A stretch of DNA of 64,000 nucleotides from Mangifera indica (taxonomy: Eukaryota > Streptophyta > Magnoliopsida > Sapindales > Anacardiaceae): assembly GCF_011075055.1 (NCBI RefSeq), contig NC_058141.1:11541639-11605638 (forward strand), written 5' to 3'. Shown one piece after another: positions 33,280-45,100 of the stretch. Under the pieces are notes generated by a model. That model was not told the origin of the DNA and did not search any database. It saw nothing but the letters and a program-made list of their open reading frames with translations. The translations under genes were made by a program, and so were the position numbers. How positions within the stretch are numbered: position 1 is the stretch's first letter; the number at the start of each line of letters is the position of its first letter.

Positions 33280-36200
33280 TACGCATGCGCCCAGCCCCTT
33301 CCCACATAACCATACCCCCTTCCATAATAAGAACCTCGGGGACGACCACCACGTCCACGCCCACGCCCACGCCCACGCCCATGCCCACCTCGTCCACCTT
33401 GATGCCTTGAGAAGTCACCAAAAGTCTGCACCCACAATACATAATAAGATGATGAGAACATGACACCAACTCTTGAAAAGTTAAAAATATCTGAGGATAC
33501 AAAAAACACATACCTCTGTGTCTATTTTCAGTTGCTCTGAGAATCTCGTCCTTCCATTTTGTGATTCATAATCAAGTGCATTGCAGGAAATACTATCAAA
33601 AAAGTCATCTTTGTTGCAAATAGGCTGCAGCTCACAAAGGAAAAATCAGATAACGTAGGTAATAAAGAAACAAAAAAAGCTTCTTTCTTCAACAAAATCA
33701 AATTCAACATAGAGTGATATATAATAGCATTATCAACCTTGACACCAATCGTATATAGTCCAGCATCCTGATCAACTTCAAAATCATCTTCATCACTGAT
33801 TTTTCCATCACCTTCTTTGTCCTTTGAGTGAGATTTGTTACCCTTACCAAGGTGACCCCAAACTTCATCCTTCTTGAATTTCTCATTCATTGCCATAAAA
33901 TCAAAATCCTCAGTAAATTTTGCCACAGGATGTGAACTCTGCCAGATAAATAAAAAAATTTTAACAATGTGAACTCATGACTCATGCTCAAAGAATTATT
34001 AAAAACACTAGTCATCTTTCTTGACTGAAATGAGTCAAGAGAAAACACAATCTGCCATACATCATCCAAAGATGGCTCATAATGAATTCCAAATTGCTGC
34101 AGATACCTCAACATGGAGTGATACATAATAGCATTACCAACCTTGACACCAATCTTATGGCACAATCAAGAAGTCTAAAGCTATAACTAAAACACTTAGG
34201 TATCCTCGAGTAGAGCCAATTCAATAGATCATTTACAGTTCTTTGTACAAAAGCTCACATTATTGTAATAAAATAAATTTTAATGACTCTACTTCCCCTG
34301 ATTTTTAAGGAGACAAATGTAGGACCAATATCTAAAACCTAACAATTCAATACCCAGTTTTGATGAGTGGAATGCCTGAATATTTAAAAAGCAAAAATAA
34401 ATAAAGCATTACCCCAGTGCCTCTTCCCCTTTCTTGGCCCCTGCAACCATGACGAGATTGGAATGGAGCTCCATTTGGCTAAGAAAAAGGAAAGAGAAAG
34501 AGCACATGTCAGGAGTTGGCAATTAGCCAAATTAACAAAAAAGAACAATTCAGATAATTCCAGTAGCATCATAGCACAAATGTTGACTAACATTCTATGA
34601 TTGAAGAAAACTACAAAATCCAATCAGATGAATATTCATTAATTACACTCAGTAAATAAACAGTTTCTGAATTGCTAATGAAAATAATGCACATCCTAGA
34701 AAACATTCTCAATCAAATAGAAAGCAAGGACCAGAGGCAAAGAAAATAACTATGACTATCTGAGGCACAGAAGCTTGTACACATTAGAAATAAGGGACAC
34801 ACCACTCCATAAAAAAGGTCAGAATACTTTTTAGCAACTCAAGCTCTCAAAATGACTGCTGACTGTGTCACATAAAAAGATGAGTTACATTGCTCGATAA
34901 TAGGTCGAAAAGCCACCTTAAGTAACCTAAATCTTCTGTAGACATTAATGCTTCTGTTGAGTCTGCTCAAACCAGCACCGAAATACTCACTTAATAGAAA
35001 AAAATAGCAACCATATAAAATTGATGCACTGACACAAATAATGTTATATATTTAGTGTAAATAAAACTAATACTATCCCCACCAAACAAATGATTGCCAG
35101 CAAAACTTAAACCTCAGAGACAACTCTTCCCATTCTTATCATCAAAAACTAGTTCCCAGAATGAAGTTCGACAACTCGCCCACCACATAACTTTCGAAGC
35201 AAAAATGATGGGAATACAACAGGTAGATTTGCTAATCAACAAGCAGAATAGTGAAATAAAAAAAAGGAGATGGGGGAACTCCGGTCATGCAGCAGCAGCA
35301 TAATTCAAATGTCATGACAAGATTCAAACAATGATGCTGAAGAAGGGTGTTAAAAGGGCATCTTACAAAGTCTGAAGGAGTAGGGATTCAAATCATCAAT
35401 GGCAAAGAAAACAAATACACAGGCGAATGGTAACAGTTCTTATTTTTCCATGTTCCAAATTTATCTATACCACAATTCACATCCCTTCTGTCACAAAATC
35501 ATTCAATAAATCAGACTCTCCACTTGACTTTAAAAAAAAAAAATGACATCAAATAAGAAAATAACATTCACATAGAACAGTCAATATTTCCAAACAAGTT
35601 GATGACCTTCCAAAGAATAATTATTGCCATCCATATTTTTCCAAACTAAAGATAAAGCAACAAATTCCTTTGAAAAACAATAACACATACTACTGCTGGC
35701 ACATTCATGCTGTAAGGCACACAGATGGTGGCAAAAAAAATATAATGGATATACTACTAAAATGAAAACCTTGTGAACTCCCTGTGGGGGTACTGGTAAT
35801 GGCAAAATTGGTGGCTGAGCTTCCGTTACAACTGCAACTGATGGTTCTGATGGTGATGACGATACTTGAACCGCCTGCACAGCTTTATGAGCAGTTAGTG
35901 CAGAATGAGATGAAGATGCAGTTTGGGTCGGAGGGACTGCACTTGGTCCTGACTGCAATAGCTGACCAGGAGTCACCAATGAAGGTATTGCTACTGGTGC
36001 TTCCATGCTAATAGAAGAAAATGACCCAACAGTGGAAGGCATAGACTGCCACGAGCTTTGATAAGGCAATACTGGAACAGAAATTGCATTTGGCTTGTCA
36101 GATGTTGGTGTAACAACAGCATTTATTTCTAAACTAGAAGTAGTCTGAGGAGGCAGTGATGGCAAGCTTGCATTAAATGTAGATTCAGGAAGAGTAGGAC

Positions 36201-37868
36201 TACAACCCTTATTAGGCAATGAACTTGGTAATGTTTCTGAAGATAATGTAGCAGAGGGCACTGGTGGCAATGCTGATGGCAAAGTTGAAGAAGGTAAGGA
36301 AGTGGATGCCACATTGAGGGAACTAGTACTATGAGGAAGCAATGGAGAAGGAGCATCCAGCATGTTTGAACCAGGCAAATTAGAAGCTCCTGTGAGCATG
36401 GGAGTATTAAAATTAAGATATTGCATGGATTGTTACACAGAAGGAGGCATTGAAAGCCCAGGAGGAGGTCGAAGTAAAGACTGTTGGTGCAACTGCAGAA
36501 GCCCATTTGGGGGCCCATAGTATCCCTGCCAATACGTTGGCATAGCAAGCCCAGCACCATTTGCAGTTGGAGGAGGAGGCGACGCTCCCCATGACCCAAT
36601 ATTCCCTCCAGGTTGATATAAAGGTAGGCCACCTTGGAAAGTTGAACCAGATAGCCCCAGTTGTGAATTATGGGAACTAGGGTCAGTTAACGGCCCGCTA
36701 ACAGCAGAAGGCAAGCTTGATGATGGAGGAGGATAGTGAGACTGAAAAACGTAACATCTAACTCAGAGTGAGGTTAACTAGATATAAGGCATCACTTATT
36801 AAGACCTTTTCTCCAACGCACCTGTATAATAGCTGGGTCATTTTTTATAGGTGGTGTGGGCTGAACAAGAGAAGAAGATTTAACCTGTAAATCCTGAAAA
36901 ACAAAGCACAAAAGAAAATAAGGTTTTGGCATCAAGCTAATAAGACAAACATTGATAGAAATAAAAACATTAATAAACTTGTTCAAAGTAAGTGGCATTT
37001 GTTGAGTTGAATATCCAAAAAACGAACCCAATCAACTACCATGGAAATGGCAGTAAAAAAATTTAAAAAAAAAAAAAAACCTAAAAGTAATATATGACAC
37101 GTTATGAATACAGGAATTAATGGATTGGAGCCTTATAAAAGAAAATAAAAAGTTAAATGGCTATGAAATTAGTTTTGAAACAACTAAAGAAACCAAGGCC
37201 AAGTTTTCTGCAAACACCAAAGACTGAACCTCTTTGTAAATATGAAGTTAGCCTGAAACAAAAAAGAAAACAAAAACAAATAAAAACATGTTCATACTAG
37301 AAAGACGAAGAAACAAAGCCAATGACAGATCGTATAAATAGTATAGCCTCATGACAAGCGATTGATGCGTAAACCAGAAATGACGAATACGAAAAAATAA
37401 GCCATCTCAGTATAAAGTACTTTAATGTCACTTCCACGAAACAATATGTATTCATAAACTTTGTCACTAGGGGGAACTTGGGGACCATCTTTTTTCCTCC
37501 CTTCAGTTCCAAATGATCGCACTGCCATACAAAAAAAATCAAATCAACAAATGACAACGCAACTAAAATGAAAAACAGAATAGATACTCATAAAACTTAA
37601 ATGAACATCAAACACGCAATTTTTTATATAAAATTAACCAAACAATCCGTATAATTTACAGTCAAAAGCCCAAAAAAACCAATATAATAAGAAAGAAACG
37701 AAACCCAGCACCGTTTATCAAGCCAATAGTGGACTCTTCAGTGTTGATATTGTAAAGAACGCCCTCGTATCTGATTTCTGACGTGGAGGTCAAGCTTATC
37801 AAGCTTCCTATATATGAATCCGCCATTGAGGAGCTCGGTTTTGAACCAGACGAACTAGCGGCCGCCAT
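33279..37868 (-). CDS. DCP5: DCP5 (LSM14/Scd6 mRNA-decapping factor) with a premature stop
   Basis: Eight exons: 37868-37712, 37521-37421, 36893-36822, 36741-35770, 34478-34413, 33938-33738, 33624-33514, 33425-33279, all in phase (608 residues plus one internal stop). DCP5 promotes decapping, represses translation and helps build P-bodies in the cytoplasm. Domains: N-terminal LSM14 ([20 protein letters not shown]...), a long Ser/Pro/Gln-rich linker (exon 4), the FDF core ([14 protein letters not shown], exon 6), the FFD box (NKDDFFDS, exon 7), the TFG box (ETFGDF) and a C-terminal RGG tail. Exon 4 contains TAA at 36435-36433 (codon 213) where relatives have CAA (PPSV-Q-QSMQY). The natural stop, TAG at 33281-33279, is partly made from an adjoining repeat. 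It is divergent from the CRWN gene, 1.3 kb apart. Confidence 0.88.
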
Positions 37869-39154
37869 ATAGAGAGACAAAAAATTATAAGTCCAATCTC
37901 TGCTCTTTTGAGTTATTCTCCGGTTCCAGGGATACACTAGGGTTTAGGTTTGGGGATTTAATTTTGAGATAATCGGTTCTCTGTTTGTGGCAACCGGCAA
38001 TTGATAGAAGATTTAATACCTGCTGTTAAACGTGTTTGCTAATTTTGCTTCAGGTGACGAGGTGACCAACGGGGTGAAGCCACGTCGGCAGATTTTGGAC
38101 TTGAAGGATTTTTCGGAAGATTTCATGGAGAAATTTAGTCCAAACATAACTGTTTTGAGTAGAAGAGGGAACCTATGTTTGCTGCTCATAGTGGACCCTT
38201 AATTCTACGCAGATGAGGAGAGACAAGTATGACATAATAAGTATCGAGATTACAAAATTGCCCATGAAGATTGTCAAAATGACTAAAAACTCCAACACGT
38301 GAATGCTGAAATGTGTTAACCAAAGGATTAAGAATCGAAGCGGAGTATAAACCATTTCTGGTTAAACTGAAATTTCAGTTTTATGTAAAAATTTGAAAAA
38401 ATTATATTTAATTATATGTTTTTTATACACTAAATTTTAATTTATATATAATTTTTAATTAAAACTCTACAGAACACTTATTAAAATATTATTATAAATT
38501 AATTATATAATATAACTGTTATACCATAAATCAAAACAAAAACCAACCTTATTATATCAAGCAAAACATAAGAATAAACTGAACAAAAGACAAATCATGG
38601 TTTGAAAATACTGCAATATATTATATAATAAATTATAAAGTTTAAGTTTTCTACAGTCAACTTCAACTGAAAATGCCAAAATAATATATTATTTAATAGT
38701 TAAAAGTTTAAACCGCAAAGTGGGAATAATATGTTATATAATAATATTCTTTTGATAGTTAGAGAAATCATCATTCTGAAGATCCGTCGTCACCTCAGTA
38801 ACAAAATGACTATAATACCCTCATAAGACCTCCTACGTGAAATATCGTTTTGGGACAAAAAAGTAAACCCATTTGGCAAACAAAAACGGACGGGACGGGA
38901 GTCTTCATCGTATTTGGTAACACACTGGATTTACTGAGTTATTAAAATAATTCGGAGCCATAACCGATATACCTCTGTGTGTAACCAGATTTAAAATTAA
39001 AAAATAAATGTAGAAATAAAAGTTCCCAGTTTTCTGACTCAAGCCTTCGTCAATCTCCGTCCAATTTTTCCGTTAATTACAATTGTACGAAGCACAAAAG
39101 AAAAAAGTTAGGGTTTCCATTTCTAAGAAAGTGGATTCGTGATCACAAGGAACT
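37869..39154. other. Divergent intergenic region between DCP5 and CRWN
   Basis: Holds the 5' leaders and promoters of both genes. The middle (38380-38720) is AT-rich. No TATA box is convincing for either gene, which fits housekeeping-type promoters. No other gene is seen. Confidence 0.55.
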
Positions 39155-42100
39155 ATGTTCACGTCGCAGAGAAGGCCGATTCCGGCGATCTCGCTCACGC
39201 CGCGTGGCACCGATACGCAGAGGAGCGGTACCTTTTCTAAAAAGAGTAACTTTGGAGGCAAAGGGAAGGCCGTTGCTCCCGCTGAAAACCAAACACCGCC
39301 ACTGCTTCCTGTGACTTCGCTGTTGGAAGCCAATGGCCTGGCGAGGGGCGAGGTGGGTGAATCAGAGGATGATTGGAGGGGGTTTCGGGAGGCCGGGTTG
39401 TTGGACGAGGCCACCATGGAGCGGAAAGAACGTGAGGCTCTTATTCGGAGAGCCTCCAAACTTGAACAAGAGGTATAATTTTAAATTTATAAGGACTAAG
39501 CGAAATAAATTGCAACATTTTTCACGTGACAATTGTTAGGATTTCTCCTTTCTTGGTTTTCTCGGTTTGCTTGTGCCTTAAATGTAGACTGTATCGTTCA
39601 TTAAATATTAGTAGTTGGTTTTATTTATCAAACAAAGAAAGAATGAAAGATAATATATGGTGCAAAGTTAGTTTTCCCATGGCAATGTAGCCTTGTGCAC
39701 TTAAATTCATGAGCAGAGCGAGGTTAAAGTAATATTATGAGCAAGTGTTTAATGGAGAAAGGGGTTCATTTAAATTTCCCTACAGTAATTCGGTTGAGTT
39801 AAGTTGAGCACTAAGAAATACGTCTATTTTTTTTTTTTTTAAAAACCCAGTCAGTCTTATTTACTGTTTCATGTCTTACAGTTTTATGTCAATTTTTAAA
39901 GACATGGTGAGTGGAAGTTGATTTCTATGGAGAGTTGAGTTGTATTCTACTTATGAAGTATTATTTCTCTCCCCCACTTTTATTCAATGCATGTGATTCG
40001 ATGTAGAGGTTTACTTTTCCTATGGGAACGTTAAATTAAATTAGAATCCGTTTCCTATAGTCAGTCATCGTTATTATTTGTTTTTATTAACAGGTGATTT
40101 ATTTCATATTTCTTTTCCGTTATCTCTTTAATCTTCTGTTCCTTTGTTATCTCATTTCTTTGATATTTTTCTGATGTTAGATGTCATTGACTTTGTGGGT
40201 AAGGCCTATATAATTTACATTTGAGCAATGGCCTTTCAACATCTGATAGACTTCTGTTGCAGTTGTTTGATTACCAGTATAATATGGGGCTTCTTCTTAT
40301 TGAGAAGAAAGAATGGACTTCAAAATTTGAAGAGCTACGGCAAGCTCTTGAAGAAACGCAGGAGATCCTAAAGCGTGAACAGTCAGCTCATTTAATTGCA
40401 TTAACTGATGTTGAGAAGCGTGAGGAAAATTTGAGGAGAGCCTTGAGCATGGAGAAGCAGTGTGTGGCTAATGTATGCTATTTCTTTTCATCTTTTTTCT
40501 CCTCTAATCATACATAAATTTGATGCATGTCTGATACTGCTTCCAGTTTGGACCCTTTTTTACTATTGTAATGCAGATATTTCTCTTTATGATTACTTAC
40601 TGAGTTCCAATTCACAGAATGTTTTCCTCTTTTTTTTTTTTTGGGTCTTGGATTAATTCTTACAATAAACTGTCCCTTTAATTTCATATTTTGGTTATTA
40701 GATACCATAATCTATTGCTAAGTCTTGAGTATGAATTTATTTGAGAAATTTTGCAGTTGCAGGCAGTATAGTGCTTGTCCATGGAAAAAATTAGGGAGAA
40801 GTTGAGATTAATCTTTCTGACTGGATATGTGAAAATTCTTTGCTAGGTGGATTTTTTTCCCTTTTGATTTTCTTGGTAAATGCTTCTGTGGAAACCAGTT
40901 TAGAGCTTATTTTCTTCTTCATATAACAATTAACGAAATCAGCAATTCTCTCAGCTTTATTGTGACTTATTATAAATCATTTGCTCCTTTGTTTTTCCTA
41001 TTTTAAAGCTTCTTTAGATTTCACTAATCAAACTCATTATTTGATGCAAAGGGCCATGGTTAAGTACAAAAAAAGAAAGTGTGAGATTCATAGATTGTTA
41101 AAGGTTTGTCTATCCATGTTAGGTTGAAATCTCTCTATGAGCTCATTTATTTTTTATTCTTTTAATCATTACATGTCAAATTACCAAATTAAAGATGTCT
41201 TACCTTAAGTTTGACTTGCTATAAATCATCCCTATTTTCTTCTCACTTGAGGAGCGTCAACATCTTTAGACGAAACTTGTAATTAACTTGATATTCTTAT
41301 GCAAAGATCCTTGGTTAAGTGGGAAAAAATGCTTGTCTGTCTTGGTTGATACTTTAGGCGTATGTATTGGTGAATTTCTAGCCTTAATTAATCAGACACA
41401 TGGCTGTCATTGGTCACCGTAACCTTGATTCTATCTATTACAATGTATATTTTTAATACACCAATGTGTGGATAATTAAAATAAAGTTCATCAGGTTTAT
41501 AAGGGGATTGACTATGATTGCTATCAGGTGGTGTGTGTTAATGTAAACATCACTGTTCTATATTATAAGATATGTGGCACCACATTGGCTAAAATGAATC
41601 ACAGTATTTATAATGTAATGCTCCTAGAAGAATTGAAATTTCTTTCAATTTCTCAATATATATTATTGGAGTATGTTTTATCCACTATAAGTTTAGCCAT
41701 TAATATCAAAATTGAGACTTTTGCATGTGACCAATTTTTTTTTTAATTATTATTGACTATGTACTGGCTGATTGGGTTCTTAATCTTTGTGGTTTACTCT
41801 TCTTTTATTTATGTATGTCATGATCATTCATTTTGTCACTGCAGCTTGAAAAGGCTGTGCATGATACTGAAGAGGAGTGTGCAAAAGTAAAACTTAATTC
41901 AAAGAAAAAATTGACTGATGCAAATACTTTGGTTGTTGGAATTGAGGAGAAGTCATTGGTGGTGGAAGAGAAGATGCATGCTGCTGAAGCCAAAATTGCA
42001 GAGGTAAACAGAAAGAATTCTGAATTGGAGACAAAATTGCAAGAGTTGGAGGCACAAGAAAGTGTGCTTCAAAGGGAACGACTCTCCCTAATTACAGAGT

Positions 42101-45100
42101 ATGTTTCCTGTTTGGTCCCTTTAATATCTGACTTAATAATCTCTCTTAAACTTGCTTCAGCATTGGATTAATTAAGATGACATTAGCAAAAAATTTATCA
42201 CTGATTATGTTGTCCTTAGACAAGAAGCACGCAAGGCAATGTTCTATAAACAGAGAGAAGACTTACAGGAGTGGGAGATGAAATTACGAAAGGGGGATGA
42301 GATGCTCATTGAGCTTAAGAGAACCATATTTCAAAGAGAGGAAAATGCAAACAAAAAGGACCGGATTCTAAAGCAAAAGGCGAGGGATCTTGAAGAGTGG
42401 GAAAAGAAGATTGATTTGTCCAACACAAAGTTGAAAGAGAGGGAGGATGATATGAATAAGCAACTAGCAGATATAGTTGCAAAAGAAAGAGTGGGTTTTT
42501 TTGGCCAATCTTTATTTGTTGGAAGTATTTATTTATGTTCATATTTTTCCCTTTTGTTTGGAGCATAATTTTTTTTTTTTTTATTCAGGAAGTTAACTCT
42601 CTAAGAAGGACGTTGGAAGTGAAAAACAAGGAATTATTGACATTGGAAGAGAAACTTACTGCTAGGGGAAGAGTAAGTCCTAGTGCTTAATGTTTTCTGT
42701 TGCACATATCATATATAAAGATTGGAATATATCTTTCTTTTGTTTATTTTTTGTCTTAATTGTGTGAACTATCTTTTGCTGGTATTGAAATCCTACTTGG
42801 CATGGATGTAACTTGTGGTTTTCCCATATCTTTTGCTTTTCCTGATTTTTGCTATTCAAACTGAGCAAGCTTTTTAGGTGTCAGACCTGCAAGTTGTGAC
42901 TTGCAGAATTGATTTTTTTCAACCAAATTGTTCAAGGTTTGCAAACTTTTCCTCTTGTGATTCGGTATCTTGAGCTAATAAAATAAATACATTTGCAAGC
43001 ATCTATTTCCTGGTTTGTGTGTGTAAATGTTGTTGAGAGCCTCTGGCTTTAGTTCTTTTTGTAGCCTTACTAGAATTAAACTTCTTCATTTGTGCTGCAA
43101 TTTTGGCCCCTTAAGCAGCGCATTGCAGCTGAAGTTTGTGTCCCACCATCAAACTTCATGTTGATCCTTACACTTGCTTGATACATATTTCACTCCCCTT
43201 CTTGCACTTGCCTTCCTTGCCTTTCTCAACTCTTTATTTAGTCTCATATGTTGACTGGCAGAAGTAATGAGCTGCTGAGACTTGCATGACTTTTCAGAGT
43301 GGTGAATTTCTATAACAATTGGGTTTTGATTGAATAGAAGTTACAATTAATTGCTACATATTCTAATTAGTGTGCATGTCTGCACTTGAGCATCTTTTTG
43401 TGTTAATTTGTGAGTTTGTTGGTTTTCACTTATTGATTAAGTAGAGTGCTAGTTAGAGTGGTTACATTAGTTGTAATATCTTTTGGAGAATCCCACATTG
43501 ACAAAATACCAACGAGATGTTCAGTATGGACATTCCATCTCTCTTTGGAATGATAGGAGAAGATTGGTTAAATAACTCGTGAGCTCTTAAGTTGTCAAGA
43601 TGTATTCTAGGTTGCAAGGCTCAAAAACAAAACCGTGACGGATTATGTCCAAAGCAAATAATATCTTGACAGTGAGTCGGGTTGTTGGACTTGATGTTAC
43701 ATTAGTTGGTCTCTGGGGAGAGAGAATGTGATGTTGTTTGATCTTTCTTTAAAGAAAACTTGCTTTTATTTGTTTCTTTTGTTAAGCTGGCTGGATTGTC
43801 ATTATATAATTAAGTTGGTTTGTTATAACTTCTGTCAACCATGGATCTTTTTCAGGTGGAAATTCAGAAGCTTGTAGATGATCAGAAGGGAATTCTGGAT
43901 GCTAAGAGGCTGGAGTTTGAGCGAGAACTTGAAGAAAGGAGGAAATCAGTTGATGAGGAAATGAGGAGCAAGGTAACTACCCTAGAGCAGAAGGCATTCG
44001 AAATTAAACACAAGGAAGAGAAGCTGGGAAAGCAAGAACAAGCATTGGATGAAAAGTCAGTCAGAGTTAAAGAGAAAGAGAAGGATCTTGAAGCAAGATT
44101 GAAATCTGTAAAAGAAACAGAAAAGATATTGAAAACTGCAGAGAAAAATTTGGGGTTTGAAAAGCAACAACTGATTGCTGACACAGAGAGCTTGGAGATT
44201 CTCAAATCTGATATTGATAAGTTAGAGGCTGAAACTTCTGAGCAGGAGTTCCAGATTCAAAAGGAACGCCAGAAGCTTAAACTTATTGAAGAAGAGAGGT
44301 CGGAACATCGCCATTTGCAGTCAGAGTTGAAGCAGCAGATAGAATTGTTCAGACGTCAGCAGGAGTTACTTCTGAAGGAACATGAAGACTTGAAACAGGA
44401 AAGGGTGAGGTTTGAGAAAGAATGGGAAGGGCTAGATGAGAAAAGAGATGAAATTAGTAAAGAGCTGAAGAATATACCTGAAGCAGTACAGAAGTTGGAA
44501 AAATTGCAGCATTCAGGAGAAGATAGATTAAAAGAAGAGGAATCTGCATTGCGGGATTATATTCAGAGGGAGTTGGAAGATATTAGACTTAAGAAAGAAT
44601 CATTCAAGGCCATGATGAAGCATGATCAGTTGCATTTATCTGAAAAGGCTCAAAATGAATGCAAGAAGATGCGTGAAGAATACGAGATGCAGAAAATCAA
44701 TCATGAATCTGACATGCTGAATAGACAGGAAAGAATGGAGAAAGATCTTCAGGAAAGGAAGAGAGCATTTTATGAAAAGAAAGATAGAGAACTTAGTGAA
44801 TTAAATCACTTGAAGGAAGTTACTGAGAATGAATTACAAGAAATAAGATCTAAAAGGGATGAATTAGAGAGGCAGAAGCAGGAAGTTAAAATGAACAAAA
44901 AGAATTTGAAAGAACAACAACTTGGAATGAGCAAGGACATTGATGAGCTTGACATTATTTGCAGGAGGCATTATCATAATCAGAAACAATTTAAGCACGA
45001 AAAAGAGCGTTTCCTTGAGTTTGTTGAGAAGCAAAAGGGTTGCAAGAATTGTGGAGAAATGACAAAGGAATTTGTACTTTCCCATGTGCAATTACCTGAT

